DNA of 64,000 bases from Pseudomonas sp. CFII64 (GCF_000416235.1 NZ_ATLO01000017.1:62001-126000); one strand, 5' to 3'. Counted from the stretch's first letter, positions 17,047 to 27,220 are shown. Numbers and translations are program-made. Notes: generated by a model not told the origin, from the letters alone.

Positions 17047-18318
17047 ATGTCAGTAGAAAAAATCAACACCCTGGTTGTCGGTGCTGGTCAGGCGGGCATC
17101 GCCATGAGTGAGCATCTCTCGCTCATGGGTGTGCCGCATATCGTTCTGGAGCGCAGCCGGGTCGCCGAGCGCTGGCGTTCGGAACGCTGGGATTCACTGG
17201 TCGCCAATGGACCGGCCTGGCACGATCGATTTCCCGGCCTGAAATTCGAGGGCATCTCCCCGGAAGCCTTCCCGCCCAAGGAGCGCATGGCAAGCTACTT
17301 CGAGGACTACGCGAAAATGCTCAAGGCCCCGGTGCGCACTGGCGTGGAGGTCAAGCAAGTGCAACGCCATGCAGGTCGGTCCGGCTTCAAGGTGACGACG
17401 TCTGCCGGCGTGATCGAGGCGGCCAACGTGATCGCCGCAACGGGTCCGTTCCAGAGCCCGATCTACCCGAAAATCATCCCTGAGTCGGCGCCCATCCAGC
17501 AGTTGCACTCCTCGGCGTACAAGAATCCGGGACAGCTGGCCGATGGCGCCGTACTGGTAGTGGGTGCCGGTGCATCGGGCTCCCAGATCGCTGAAGAATT
17601 ACGCCGGGCAGGCAAAACCGTTTATCTCTCCGTGGGTGAGCATTACCGCCCGCCCCGTTCCTATCGCGGCCGTGATTACTGCTGGTGGCTGGGTGCCCTG
17701 GGTCTGTGGGATGAGGTCAAGATCAAGCCCAAGAAGCAACACGTCGCCTTCGCCGTCAGTGGTTATGAAGGTGGCAAGACGGTCGACTTCCGGCGCCTTG
17801 CCCATGCGGGCATCAATCTGGTGGGGTTGACCCAGTCATGGAATGACGGGGTGATCGTGTTCCAGGAAGGCCTGGCCGCCAACGTTGCCGAAGGTGACAA
17901 AGCCTATTTCGATGTGCTGCGTGACGCCGATGCCTACATCGAGGAAAACGGCTTGCCGTTTCCTGCCGAACCCGAGGCGTGGACGCTGCTGCCAGACCCG
18001 GAATGCCTGACGAACCCGATCCTCAGTCTCGACCTGGCCGAAGCTGGCATTACCACAGTGTTGTGGGCGACCGGTTTCACGTTTGATTTCAGCTGGCTGC
18101 AGGTGAACGCATTCGGTGAAAAAGGCGAGCCCTTCCACAAGCGCGGCATCTCTGCCGAAAGCGGCATCTACTTTCTCGGCCTGCCCAATCTGGTGAACCG
18201 CGCGTCCTCTTTCATCTACGGCGTCTGGCACGACGCGAAATACATCGCCGACCACATCGTCATGCAGAACGACTATATGGCTTACGAGAAACCTGGCACC
18301 CCTGTCACCTGTGACTGA
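17047..18318 (+). CDS. Flavin-containing monooxygenase-like protein
   Basis: 423 residues. An FAD-binding GAGQAGIAMSEHL motif lies near residue 12 and an NADPH-binding GAGASGSQIAEEL motif near residue 177. The LHSSAYKNP segment before the second motif resembles the FMO fingerprint region. FMOs oxygenate soft N or S atoms, and some bacterial relatives act as Baeyer-Villiger enzymes. It stands alone between the ArgE-like gene and the amino-acid-type importer, with 208 and 187 bases on either side. Confidence 0.85.
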   Translation: MSVEKINTLVVGAGQAGIAMSEHLSLMGVPHIVLERSRVAERWRSERWDSLVANGPAWHDRFPGLKFEGISPEAFPPKERMASYFEDYAKMLKAPVRTGVEVKQVQRHAGRSGFKVTTSAGVIEAANVIAATGPFQSPIYPKIIPESAPIQQLHSSAYKNPGQLADGAVLVVGAGASGSQIAEELRRAGKTVYLSVGEHYRPPRSYRGRDYCWWLGALGLWDEVKIKPKKQHVAFAVSGYEGGKTVDFRRLAHAGINLVGLTQSWNDGVIVFQEGLAANVAEGDKAYFDVLRDADAYIEENGLPFPAEPEAWTLLPDPECLTNPILSLDLAEAGITTVLWATGFTFDFSWLQVNAFGEKGEPFHKRGISAESGIYFLGLPNLVNRASSFIYGVWHDAKYIADHIVMQNDYMAYEKPGTPVTCD

Positions 18319-18505
18319 GGCGATGCGCCTTGCAGCGGGCGGCGCCAGCCAGGTGGCTGGCAGTGCTAATCCCAACCATTTATTTAGTTAATCCCTGCTT
18401 CGCCAAGCCGTAACTAATGACCGTTTCAAACTCCGTATGCTCGATACGGCTAGCTGATCTGTTGCACGCAATTTGTCCCTAGATTGTTCTCAACCCTGGC
18501 AAGTC

Positions 18506-19327
18506 ATGAGGTGCTCTTTGAACTATTCAGCTATTGGTCTCGCTCTATTCGCCAACCTGGTGTTTTCCACAGCAGCGATCTGTGCAGAGAAGCTTGTGTT
18601 TGGCAATGAGGGAAGTTACCCGCCCTTCAGCATCGTCGATGCATCCGGCAAGTTGACCGGCGTCGAGCCTGAGCTGGCACGCGAAATGTGCAAGCGCATG
18701 AAAGTCGACTGCGAGATCGTGGTCATGGACTTCAAAGCCCTGATCCCCGCCTTGTTGGCGAAGAAACTCGACGGCATTACCACGCAGATCAAACCTCTGC
18801 CGGAGCGCAAGGAAAAGGCGCTGTTTGGCATGCCCATCGTCTATAACCCGGACGCGTATGTTGTGCGTGCCAACAGCCATTTCGAGTTCACCAAAACCGG
18901 CCTGCAAGGCGTACGTTTCGGCACCCAGCGCGGCTCTGCCCAATCGCGTTACCTGACCGAGCATTTCGGCGATGCCATTGCACTGACCAACTACGATAAC
19001 CCCGAGCAGATCCGTCTTGATCTGCTCGCCGGCAGGATCGATGCAACGCTGGGCCCGAAGATCAACTGGACTCTGGAACTGATCAGCAAGCCCGAGGGCA
19101 AGGACTTCAAACTCGATGGCGGCGAATTCTGGACCGGCGATCCATCGATTCCTGAAGCCGAGCGCGGCTCCAGCTGGATTGTGCGCAAGGACAGCGCCGA
19201 TCTGGCCAAGCGCATGAATGAAGCGCTTGCCTCCATGCTTGCCGACTGCACGTTCACGCACATTCGAGAGCGCTTCATTCCGGTGGCAATCGTTCCGGCG
19301 GAAAGTGCCTGCATCAAGCCGGCGTAA
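18506..19327 (+). CDS. Amino-acid-type ABC transporter periplasmic binding protein
   Basis: 273 residues from the ATG at 18506, with a signal peptide ending near AICA-EKL. The mature part opens with VFGNEGSYPPFS and VEPELAREMCKRM, typical of family 3 (polar amino acid/opine) binding proteins. A TTG at 18518 has a better GAGGTG ribosome site but would remove the only positive charge of the signal. It is the first gene of an operon with two permeases, an ATPase and an enzyme. Confidence 0.88.
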   Translation: MRCSLNYSAIGLALFANLVFSTAAICAEKLVFGNEGSYPPFSIVDASGKLTGVEPELAREMCKRMKVDCEIVVMDFKALIPALLAKKLDGITTQIKPLPERKEKALFGMPIVYNPDAYVVRANSHFEFTKTGLQGVRFGTQRGSAQSRYLTEHFGDAIALTNYDNPEQIRLDLLAGRIDATLGPKINWTLELISKPEGKDFKLDGGEFWTGDPSIPEAERGSSWIVRKDSADLAKRMNEALASMLADCTFTHIRERFIPVAIVPAESACIKPA

Positions 19328-19341
19328 TCAGGGGAATCCTA

Positions 19342-20064
19342 ATGCTGGGACTGCTGAGCTGGGGCGACACCGGGTACGGCGACGAGCTGTTCTTCGGCGC
19401 ATTGGTGACGATCAAGGTCGCCGTGCTCGGCTATTTGCTGGCATTGAGCATCGGCACCGCCATCGCGTTGTTGACGCTTAACCCGCACGGCTGGCGCTGG
19501 CGCTTCTGGCGCGTCTACGCCTCCTTGTTCATGGGGGTTCCGGCGTTGCTGGTGGCGTTTTTGCTGTACTACGGCGGCAGCGAAATGATCGCCTCGTTGT
19601 TCGGCTTGATCGGCTTGCAAGTGCGTGCAGACGTGACACCCACCGCCGCCGGGGTCGCGGCGCTGGGTCTGGTCTACAGCGCTTATCTTGCGGAGCTTAT
19701 CCGCAGCACCATCCGCTCGTTGCCCCAGGGTCAGTTCGAAGCCAGCGCCATGCTGTTGATCCCGCGCAGAAAAATGTGGGCGCATATCGTCTTTCCGCAA
19801 TCCATACGCCTGGCATTGCCGGGCCTCAGCAACATGTGGATTGTCGTCCTTAAAGACACCGCGTTGATCTCGCTGGTCGGCATCAAAGAGGTCATCGCCC
19901 AAGCCAAGATGGCCGCTGGCAATACCAAAGAACCCTTTCTTTTTTACTGCGCGGTGTCCGTCTTCTTCCTGGCCTTCAGCTTGTTGACGGTCTGGTTGAT
20001 CGGTCGCCTGGACAAGCGCAAACACAGTCAAAAGCCCAAACAGCTAGCAGATCAAACTACTTAA
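19342..20064 (+). CDS. Amino-acid-type ABC transporter permease (HisM/GlnP family)
   Basis: 240 residues with about five membrane helices and the EAA-type motif around ASAMLLIPRRKMWAHIVFPQ. It follows the binding protein by 14 bases. The partner permease is displaced beyond the racemase-family gene at 20847. Confidence 0.9.
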   Translation: MLGLLSWGDTGYGDELFFGALVTIKVAVLGYLLALSIGTAIALLTLNPHGWRWRFWRVYASLFMGVPALLVAFLLYYGGSEMIASLFGLIGLQVRADVTPTAAGVAALGLVYSAYLAELIRSTIRSLPQGQFEASAMLLIPRRKMWAHIVFPQSIRLALPGLSNMWIVVLKDTALISLVGIKEVIAQAKMAAGNTKEPFLFYCAVSVFFLAFSLLTVWLIGRLDKRKHSQKPKQLADQTT

Positions 20065-20079
20065 CATGAGGCATTCCCG

Positions 20080-20817
20080 ATGAAAGATTACACCGGTTGG
20101 CGCGCCAGGATCGGCCTGATTTATATGGCTTCCAGCACCGTCATGGAGCCTGAATTTCACGCAATGGCGCCCGAGGGCGTATCCATTCACACCACGCGCA
20201 TCCCGTTCCTCAATGCGTCCAGCGACGGCATCCGTTCGATGATGAGCGAAGGTCCACTGGAAGACGCCGCGCGCCTGTTGGCGACTGCGCCGCTGACCGC
20301 CGCCGTTTTCGGCGGCACCAGCGCCAGCTTTCTGGAAGGCAAAGGGTTCAACGATGTGGTGGCCGACCGGATGCGCGCGGTCATGGGCGATATTCCGGTG
20401 ACCACAGCGTCAAGCGCAGCATTGCTGGCGCTGCGCAGCTTTGGCGTGAAACGCATTTCCTTTGTCGGGCCGTACATTGAAGAAGTCACCCAGCGCGGCC
20501 AGGCTTTTTTTGCCGCCAATGGCTTCGATATTCTCGCGGCTGACGGCCTGGGCATTACCGGCGACATCGAGCTGGGGGAAATCCCGCTGGAGCGTGTCTA
20601 CGATTTCGCGCGTCGTACTGTGCACCCCGAATCAGAAGCGGTATTCATCAGCTGCACCAACATGCGCAGCGTCGGCGCGATTGCGGCGCTTGAGCAGGAT
20701 CTGGGTATCCCGGTCATCAGCGCTATCCAGGCTTCGTTCTGGCATACCTTGATGCTGTCGGGCGTGCATGCGCCCATCGAAGGTTTCGGTTCGCTGTTCG
20801 GGCAACGCCTTGACTGA
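20080..20817 (+). CDS. Arylmalonate-decarboxylase / Asp-Glu racemase superfamily enzyme
   Basis: 245 residues of the superfamily containing Asp/Glu racemase, maleate isomerase and arylmalonate decarboxylase. Racemases and maleate isomerase use two cysteines. Here the first site reads FGGTSASF, with Gly where Cys would stand, and the second reads FISCTNMRS with Cys kept. One cysteine with GTS at the first site is the arylmalonate decarboxylase pattern (Gly74/Cys188 in the Bordetella enzyme). It lies inside an importer operon between the two permeases. Decarboxylation of an imported malonate-type acid is the best guess; racemase activity is unlikely. Confidence 0.82.
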   Translation: MKDYTGWRARIGLIYMASSTVMEPEFHAMAPEGVSIHTTRIPFLNASSDGIRSMMSEGPLEDAARLLATAPLTAAVFGGTSASFLEGKGFNDVVADRMRAVMGDIPVTTASSAALLALRSFGVKRISFVGPYIEEVTQRGQAFFAANGFDILAADGLGITGDIELGEIPLERVYDFARRTVHPESEAVFISCTNMRSVGAIAALEQDLGIPVISAIQASFWHTLMLSGVHAPIEGFGSLFGQRLD

Positions 20818-20846
20818 TTGCGGTTCACCAGCGGACAGGTAAACCT

Positions 20847-21542
20847 ATGCATTACGACTTAGCGCTGGCATGGAACACCTTGCCACAATTGTTGAGGGGC
20901 GCCGCCATGAGCCTGGCGGTGCTGATGCCAGTGCTGATGGTGGGAATGCTGATCGCAATCCCGTTGGCATTGCGCCGTGCATCAACGCGGCGGCGCTGGA
21001 TTGCCGCCGGTTATGTCGGTTTCTTCCGAGGCGTGCCCAGCCTGATTTTGCTGTATGCGATCTACAACGGCTTGCCGCAACTGTCAGCAATCCGCAACGG
21101 CCCGTTGTGGCCGTTGTTCTCCAATGCCTATTTCTGCGCGGTGGCAGGACTTTCCCTGACCCACTCGGCGTATCTCGCGGAAATCCTGCGGGGCGGTTTG
21201 CAGGCGGTGCCGCAAGGGGTGATCGAAGCGGCCTCTGCGTTGGGGATGCGCCCGCCCGTGATCTTCTGGAAAGTTCGTCTGCCGATTGCGGCCCGGCATG
21301 CACTGCGCGCTTATCAGAACGAAATCCTGATCATGGTCAAAAGCACGGCGGCCGTTGGTGCGATTACCCTCGTTGAACTCAACGCGGCGGCCAATGAAGT
21401 GTTCGAATTCACTTACGACCCATTCACGCCGCTGCTCACCGCTGCGGCGATTTACTGGACCATCATCAACATCATCCGTTTTGGCTTCGATGCCGCAGAA
21501 CGTAACCTCAATGCTGGTCAGACGCGAGCACTTATCAAATGA
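20847..21542 (+). CDS. Amino-acid-type ABC transporter permease (second subunit)
   Basis: 231 residues with about five membrane helices and the EAA-type segment EAASALGMRPPVIFWKVRLP. It overlaps the ATPase start by four bases (ATGA). Together with the permease at 19342 it should form the heterodimeric channel. Confidence 0.9.
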   Translation: MHYDLALAWNTLPQLLRGAAMSLAVLMPVLMVGMLIAIPLALRRASTRRRWIAAGYVGFFRGVPSLILLYAIYNGLPQLSAIRNGPLWPLFSNAYFCAVAGLSLTHSAYLAEILRGGLQAVPQGVIEAASALGMRPPVIFWKVRLPIAARHALRAYQNEILIMVKSTAAVGAITLVELNAAANEVFEFTYDPFTPLLTAAAIYWTIINIIRFGFDAAERNLNAGQTRALIK

Positions 21543-22321
21543 CCGTCATCAGCCCTGCGCTGCCCATTGCAAAAGCCACACAGTCGGCACCCACACCCAT
21601 CATCACCTTGAGCGGGGTGGACAAGTTTTATGGCAATCATCAGGTTTTGCGTGGCATTGACCTGGTGATACACAAAGGCGAAACGGTGGTGATCTGCGGT
21701 CCGTCGGGCTCAGGCAAATCAACACTGATTCGCAGCATCGCCCACCTTGAACCCCACGATAACGGGCAAATCATCGTCGCCGGTATCAGCCTGACCCCGG
21801 AGCCACAAAGCATTCAGGACGTGCGTCGGGAACTGGGCATGGTCTTCCAGCAATTCAATTTGTTTCCCCACATGACCGTGCTGGAGAACTGCACTTACGC
21901 GCCAAAAGTCGCGTTGGGCATGACCGAGCGCACCGCCACAGCGACCGCCATGCGCTTGCTGGAACGCGTGCAGCTGAGTGAAAAAGCCCACAAATACCCA
22001 GACGAACTCTCCGGCGGGCAGCAACAGCGGGTAGCGATAGCGCGCGCCTTGTGCATGCAGCCGCGCATCATGCTGTTTGATGAGCCGACATCCGCGCTGG
22101 ACCCGGAAATGGTCAACGAAGTGCTGCTGGTCATGGAGGATCTGGCTCGGGAAGGCATGACCATGCTATGCGTCACGCACGAACTGAATTTCGCCAGGCG
22201 GGTGGCCCACCGCTGCGTGTTTCTCGATCAGGGCACTATTAATGTCGATGCGCCAACCTCAGTGTTCTTTGGCAAGTCCCAAACGCCAAGGCTGGACGCA
22301 TTTCTCAACAGCCGCCTGTGA
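21539..22321 (+). CDS. Amino-acid-type ABC transporter ATP-binding protein
   Basis: 260 residues. Walker A GPSGSGKST lies near residue 54, the Q-loop segment MVFQQFNLFPHMT near 100, the signature LSGGQQQR near 157, and Walker B IMLFDEPTS near 178. It belongs to the GlnQ/HisP group and completes the importer begun at 18506. Confidence 0.92.
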   Translation: MTVISPALPIAKATQSAPTPIITLSGVDKFYGNHQVLRGIDLVIHKGETVVICGPSGSGKSTLIRSIAHLEPHDNGQIIVAGISLTPEPQSIQDVRRELGMVFQQFNLFPHMTVLENCTYAPKVALGMTERTATATAMRLLERVQLSEKAHKYPDELSGGQQQRVAIARALCMQPRIMLFDEPTSALDPEMVNEVLLVMEDLAREGMTMLCVTHELNFARRVAHRCVFLDQGTINVDAPTSVFFGKSQTPRLDAFLNSRL

Positions 22322-22469
22322 TCCGGCGCAGTGGCGAGCACCATTGATTCGTAGCACCCTACTCAACCGACCAACACTTTGGTTATATCCTAATCATAAA
22401 AAAATAGCATATTAAACACCTCCATTATGCTTATATTCATCCATGCCTTAACCAAGCGCTGGATTCGAT
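22322..22469. promoter_or_regulatory. AT-rich promoter region ahead of the thiol dioxygenase
   Basis: Positions 22381-22440 are markedly AT-rich in a GC-rich context, as expected for a promoter or regulator site. I cannot assign exact -35/-10 boxes. The organosulfur genes downstream make CysB- or sulfur-starvation control plausible. Confidence 0.35.
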
Positions 22470-23078
22470 ATGACGCAGACCCGACACCCGGAAAGACTCA
22501 GAGCCTTTATTGGCGCACTGGCTGAATTGATCGACGGCAACCCTCGCGAAGGCGACTTGCTGCATCGTGGCGGCAAGCTGCTGTCCCAACTGGTCAGTTA
22601 CGACGACTGGCTGCCCGATGAATATGCCGTTCCCGACCCGCAGCGCTATCAGCAGTTCCTGCTCCATGCCGACTCCCGGCAGCGGTTCTCGGTGGTCAGT
22701 TTTGTCTGGGGGCCGGGACAGAGCACGCCGATTCATGACCATCGGGTCTGGGGCTTGATTGGCATGTTGCGCGGAGCTGAGTTCTCCCAGGGATTCGCTC
22801 GCAGTGAAAATGGCCGGCTGGAGCAGGAAGGTCCGGCGATTCGTCTGGAACCGGGCCACGTCGAAGCCCTGTCGCCGCGCAGCAACGACATTCATCAAGT
22901 CAGCAACGCCTACAGCGATCAGGTATCGATCAGCATTCACGTCTACGGCGCCAACATTGGTGCGGTGCGCCGCGCGGTGTATCAGCCTGACGGTACTGAA
23001 AAATTGTTTATTTCCGGCTATTCCAACGCCTTTTTGCCCAACATCTGGGACCTGTCTAAAGAGAGCCAAGCACAATGA
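22470..23078 (+). CDS. mdo: 3-Mercaptopropionate dioxygenase (thiol dioxygenase, cysteine dioxygenase family)
   Basis: 202 residues, a cupin iron enzyme that oxidises a thiol to a sulfinate. The iron ligands are visible as His89, His91 (PIHDHRV) and His142 (NDIHQV). The Ser155-His157-Tyr159 network is intact (SIHVY). Residue 62 is Gln rather than the Arg of true cysteine dioxygenases, and the crosslink cysteine position 93 is Val. These features match the Pseudomonas aeruginosa 3-mercaptopropionate dioxygenase (PA2602), which is also followed by a rhodanese gene. The stop overlaps the rhodanese start. Confidence 0.85.
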   Translation: MTQTRHPERLRAFIGALAELIDGNPREGDLLHRGGKLLSQLVSYDDWLPDEYAVPDPQRYQQFLLHADSRQRFSVVSFVWGPGQSTPIHDHRVWGLIGMLRGAEFSQGFARSENGRLEQEGPAIRLEPGHVEALSPRSNDIHQVSNAYSDQVSISIHVYGANIGAVRRAVYQPDGTEKLFISGYSNAFLPNIWDLSKESQAQ

Positions 23079-24658
23079 CCCAGCCAACTACCCGATCCTT
23101 TGCCGATATCCGCCAGGCACTGCTGGATAAAAATGAACTGGCGCTGGTGGACGTACGCGAAGAAGCGCCGTTCGCCGAAGCCCATCCGTTGTTCGCGGCG
23201 AATATCCCGCTGTCGAAAATCGAACTGGAAGTGTTGTCCCGTATTCCCCGTCGTGACACCGCCGTGACGCTGTACGACAACGGCGAAGGCCTGGCGCAGA
23301 TCGCCCTTGAGCGTTTGCAAAGCCTTGGCTACAGCGACGTGAAGTTGCTTGAAGGTGGTCTGCAAGGCTGGCGTGATGCGGGCGGCGAGCTGTTTATCGA
23401 CGTCAATGTGCCGAGCAAGGCCTTTGGCGAACTGGTGGAGCATCATCGCAATACGCCGTCGCTGGCTGCTGAAGACGTGCTGCAACTGATCGAATCCAAG
23501 GCCGACGTGGTGGTCCTCGACGCACGCCGTTATGACGAATACCAGACCATGAGCATTCCCGGCGGGATCAGCGTGCCCGGTGCCGAACTGGTGCTGCGCG
23601 CCCGGGAGCTGGCGCCGGACCCGAATACCCGGATCATCGTCAATTGCGCCGGGCGCACCCGCAGCATTATCGGCACCCAGTCGCTGGTCAACGCCGGTCT
23701 GCCCAATCAGATCAACGCCCTGCGCAACGGCACCATAGGCTGGCTGCTGGCCGGGCAAACCCTGGATCACGGCCAGGCCCGACGCTTTGCCGCGGTCAGC
23801 GAAGAAACCCGCGAAATCGCCAGCGCCGATGCCCGCCGGGTCGCCGACAAGGCGCAGGTAAAACGCGCCAGCCGTGCCAACGTGCACAGCTGGCAAGCAG
23901 ACGCTACGCGGACGACTTATCTGTTCGATGTGCGCACGCCGGAAGAATTCGCCAAAGGCCACTTGCCAGGCGCGCGCTCGACACCGGGCGGGCAACTGGT
24001 GCAGGAAACCGATCACTTCGCCAGCGTACGCGGCGCCCGGCTGGTACTGGTGGACGACGACGGCGTGCGCGCCAATATGTCGGCTTCATGGCTGGCACAG
24101 CTGGGTTGGGAAGTGTTCGTCGTCGATGACCTGCACACTGCCGATTTCAGCGAGCAAGGCGACTGGAACGCACCGATCCCGACGCCAGCTCAGGTCGAAG
24201 AAATCAGCCCGCAAACCCTGCTCGAATGGCAGGCGCATGGCGGCGTTGCGGTCCTGGATTTCACCGCCAGCGCCAACTACGTCAAGCAGCACATTCCCGG
24301 CGCGTGGTGGACACTGCGCGCGCAGCTCAAGGCGGCGCTGGAAAAAATCCCCGCCGCCGAGCGCTACGTCCTGACCTGCGGCAGCAGCAAGCTGGCGCGT
24401 CTGGCAGTGGCGGACGTCGAAGCCCTGACCGGCAAGCCGGTGTTCCTGCTCAAGGACGGCACGGCCAGCTGGATTGCCGCCGGGTTGCCGCTGGAAACCG
24501 GGGAAAGCCAGCTCGCCTCGCCGCGCATTGACCGCTATCGCCGACCTTATGAAGGCACCGACGCACCGCGCGCCGCCATGCAGGCGTATCTGGACTGGGA
24601 ATACGGTCTGGTGGCGCAACTGGCCCGCGACGGCACCCACGGTTTCCACGTCATCTGA
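23075..24658 (+). CDS. Four-domain rhodanese-like sulfurtransferase
   Basis: 527 residues made of four rhodanese modules (about 1-115, 125-250, 265-370 and 375-490). Module 2 carries a catalytic-type loop NCAGRTRS and module 4 has CGSSK. Modules 1 and 3 have no active-site cysteine (YDNGEG and VDDDGV), so they are probably structural. It is translationally coupled to the dioxygenase. A role in moving or clearing sulfane sulfur or sulfite from thiol breakdown is inferred. Confidence 0.88.
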   Translation: MTQPTTRSFADIRQALLDKNELALVDVREEAPFAEAHPLFAANIPLSKIELEVLSRIPRRDTAVTLYDNGEGLAQIALERLQSLGYSDVKLLEGGLQGWRDAGGELFIDVNVPSKAFGELVEHHRNTPSLAAEDVLQLIESKADVVVLDARRYDEYQTMSIPGGISVPGAELVLRARELAPDPNTRIIVNCAGRTRSIIGTQSLVNAGLPNQINALRNGTIGWLLAGQTLDHGQARRFAAVSEETREIASADARRVADKAQVKRASRANVHSWQADATRTTYLFDVRTPEEFAKGHLPGARSTPGGQLVQETDHFASVRGARLVLVDDDGVRANMSASWLAQLGWEVFVVDDLHTADFSEQGDWNAPIPTPAQVEEISPQTLLEWQAHGGVAVLDFTASANYVKQHIPGAWWTLRAQLKAALEKIPAAERYVLTCGSSKLARLAVADVEALTGKPVFLLKDGTASWIAAGLPLETGESQLASPRIDRYRRPYEGTDAPRAAMQAYLDWEYGLVAQLARDGTHGFHVI

Positions 24659-24753
24659 TTCACCCTGTTAGCCAAGAACGCTGCACATCAACGGGACCGA
24701 CCCCTCCAGGCGGAGGTCCCTGCTGCACTGTCCTCTCGCCTGGAGAAACACCT

Positions 24754-25758
24754 ATGTCCTTCGTCCGCAAACCCGCACTGCCCTCGAAAAGCCGGCACCT
24801 GAAAAGCTTGCTGCTGGGCGCGCTGCTGAGCGTGACCCTGGGACAGCAGGCTCAGGCCGCAGACCTGGAACCGTTGCTGGTCGCCAATCAGAAATCCTCG
24901 ATCAAGACCCTGCTGCAAGTCTCGGGCGAGCTCAAAGACGTGCCCTACGAGATCAAGTTTTCCGAATTCCCGTCCGCCGCGCCGCTGGGTGAAGCACTGA
25001 ATGCCGGAGCCGTGGACATCGGTGCCCTGGGCGACGCGCCCTACGTATTTGCCCTGGGCGCAGGCGCGCCCTTGAAAGTGGTGAGCATCACCCACGCCGA
25101 AGGACGCTTCACCACGGCGCTGTTGGTGCCCAAGGACTCGCCGATCAAGTCCGTCGCCGACCTCAAGGGCAAGCGCATCGTCACCGGGCGCGGCTCAATC
25201 GGGCACTTCCTGGCCATCAAGGCCCTGCGTGAATCGGGCCTGCAAACCAGCGACGTGACCTTCATTAATCTGCTGCCCGGCGAATCGCGCATCCTGCTGT
25301 CCAGCGGCGGCGCGGATGCCTGGGCGACGTGGGACCCGTACACCACGGTGGCCATCACCCAAAGCCAGGATCGCGTGCTGATCAGCGGCAACGAGCTGCT
25401 GACCAATCACCTGTACCTGGCGGCGACCAGCAAAGCCATCGCCGACAAGCGCCTACAGCTCGACGACTTCGTGGCACGGGTGGAACGCGCTTATCTGTGG
25501 AGCAACATCCATTCAGACGAATACGCCGCAGCCGTGGCCAAGACCACCGGTTTGCCGATCGAAGTGCATCAGGCCATCGCCCGCGCCACCAAGATGCAAC
25601 GGGTGGACATCGACGACAAGATCATCAAGGGCCTGCAAACCACGGCAGATATTTATCAGGAGGAAGGCATCCTCGGCAAAAAGATCGACGTCTCAAAAGG
25701 CTTCGACAAAAGCTTCAACGCTTCGCGTGCTCAGGTTGTGAAGACGGCCGCCCAGTAA
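24754..25758 (+). CDS. SsuA-like aliphatic sulfonate ABC binding protein
   Basis: 334 residues with a long charged N-terminus and a signal sequence ending near AQA-ADL (residue 35). The mature protein has the SsuA/TauA-type pattern: AEDLGD-like [34 protein letters not shown] and the ATWDPY ligand segment. It precedes an LLM monooxygenase. No permease or ATPase gene is adjacent, so it must share a transporter encoded elsewhere. Confidence 0.88.
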   Translation: MSFVRKPALPSKSRHLKSLLLGALLSVTLGQQAQAADLEPLLVANQKSSIKTLLQVSGELKDVPYEIKFSEFPSAAPLGEALNAGAVDIGALGDAPYVFALGAGAPLKVVSITHAEGRFTTALLVPKDSPIKSVADLKGKRIVTGRGSIGHFLAIKALRESGLQTSDVTFINLLPGESRILLSSGGADAWATWDPYTTVAITQSQDRVLISGNELLTNHLYLAATSKAIADKRLQLDDFVARVERAYLWSNIHSDEYAAAVAKTTGLPIEVHQAIARATKMQRVDIDDKIIKGLQTTADIYQEEGILGKKIDVSKGFDKSFNASRAQVVKTAAQ

Positions 25759-25804
25759 CACTCAACCCATCTGTTCACTCAATTCGATTCCGGAGAGCAC
25801 GCTC

Positions 25805-27157
25805 ATGAGCAAGCAAAGACAATTGAAATTCGGCGCCATGGTGCATGGCGTCGGTCACGGCTGGGGCGAATGGCGCCACCCGAATGCACTGGCCGATGCC
25901 AGCGTCAATTTCGGCTTCTACAAGCAGCAGGCGCAATTGGCCGAAGCGGCGAAATTCGATTTCGTGTTCATCGCCGACAGCCTGCACATTCATGAAAAAT
26001 CCAGTCCGCATTACCTCAACCGTTTCGAGCCGCTGACCATTCTTTCGGCGCTGGCAGCAACCACCGAGCACATCGGTCTGGTGGCCACGGTTACGGTCAG
26101 CTACACCGAACCCTTCCAGGTCGCCCGGCAGATTTCTTCCCTGGACCACATCAGTGGCGGCCGGGCCGGCTGGAACGTCGTCACCTCGTGGCTCAGCGGC
26201 ACTGCCGACAACTTCAGCAAGGCAGAACACCCGCCCCACGCGGTGCGTTATCGCATTGCCAAAGAACACGTGTCGGTGGTCAAAGGCCTGTGGGATTCCT
26301 GGGAAGACGACGCCTTTGCCCGCAACAAGCAGACCGGCGAGTTCTTCACCCCCGGCAAGCTGCACGCACTCAATCACCAGGGCGAGTTCTTTTCGGTCAA
26401 GGGCCCGCTGAACATCGCCCGTTCCAAACAGGGCCAGCCGCTGATTTTCCAGGCGGGCACCTCCGAAGACGGTCGTAACTTCGCTGCCGAATATTCCGAT
26501 GCGATCTTTGTCCACGCCGAGACGCTGGAAGAAAGCCAGGCTTACTATCGGGACTTGAAGAAACGCGCTGTGGGCTTTGGTCGCAACCCGCTGGACTTGT
26601 CGATATTGCCGGGCATCCGCCCTATCGTCGGTCGCGATGATGCGGAGGTGGAAAGCCGTTATCAGCAGGCCGTGGAGCTGGTGAGCATTGAAGACGCCAT
26701 CGTCGCGCTAGGTCGCCCGTTCAACGACCACGACTTCAGCCAATACCCGCTGGACGCGCCCTTCCCCGAGCTGGGCGATCTGGGTTCCAACAGCCAGAAA
26801 GGCGGCTCGGACCGGATCAAGCAACTGGCCAAAGATGAAGGCTTGACCCTGCGTGAAGTCGCGCTGCATTTCTCCCGGCCGCGACGTGAATTCGTCGGCA
26901 CCCCGAATCAGGTGGCTGACGCGATCCAGACCTGGTTTGAACAAGAAGCGGCCGATGGTTTCATCATCAATTCGCTATTGCCGGATGGCCTGCAATACTT
27001 CGCCAAGCTGGTGGTCCCGGTCTTGCAGGAACGAGGCTTGTTCCGCAGCGACTACAGTGGTTCGACGCTGCGCGAGCATTTCGGCCTGCAAGTGCCGGTC
27101 AATCGCAATGCGCAGCAGGACGCGTCGGTTGAGCAGCATCAGCCAGAGCTGGCCTGA
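25805..27157 (+). CDS. LLM-class flavin-dependent monooxygenase (NtaA/SnaA/DszA group)
   Basis: 450 residues. The opening [15 protein letters not shown] strand, FVFIADS, the [15 protein letters not shown] segment and [12 protein letters not shown] are diagnostic of the NtaA/SnaA/DszA group of FMNH2-dependent enzymes. They oxygenate sulfones, nitrilotriacetate and related compounds and need an external flavin reductase, which is not seen here. It lies between a sulfonate binding protein and an SfnB-like gene, favouring C-S bond cleavage. Confidence 0.88.
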   Translation: MSKQRQLKFGAMVHGVGHGWGEWRHPNALADASVNFGFYKQQAQLAEAAKFDFVFIADSLHIHEKSSPHYLNRFEPLTILSALAATTEHIGLVATVTVSYTEPFQVARQISSLDHISGGRAGWNVVTSWLSGTADNFSKAEHPPHAVRYRIAKEHVSVVKGLWDSWEDDAFARNKQTGEFFTPGKLHALNHQGEFFSVKGPLNIARSKQGQPLIFQAGTSEDGRNFAAEYSDAIFVHAETLEESQAYYRDLKKRAVGFGRNPLDLSILPGIRPIVGRDDAEVESRYQQAVELVSIEDAIVALGRPFNDHDFSQYPLDAPFPELGDLGSNSQKGGSDRIKQLAKDEGLTLREVALHFSRPRREFVGTPNQVADAIQTWFEQEAADGFIINSLLPDGLQYFAKLVVPVLQERGLFRSDYSGSTLREHFGLQVPVNRNAQQDASVEQHQPELA

Positions 27158-27168
27158 CATTATCGGAC

Positions 27169-27197
27169 TGTTGGAGCGCTGCCCGCTCGCTCCAACA
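27169..27197. repeat. Inverted repeat (TGTTGGAGCG family)
   Basis: TGTTGGAGCG and CGCTCCAACA flank a nine-base loop in the short gap before the SfnB-like gene. Related GTTGGAGCG..TTGCCCGCGAACGG elements occur at 47964 and 60443. Confidence 0.65.
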
Positions 27198-27220
27198 GAT
27201 TGTAAAAAGGATAAACATCA

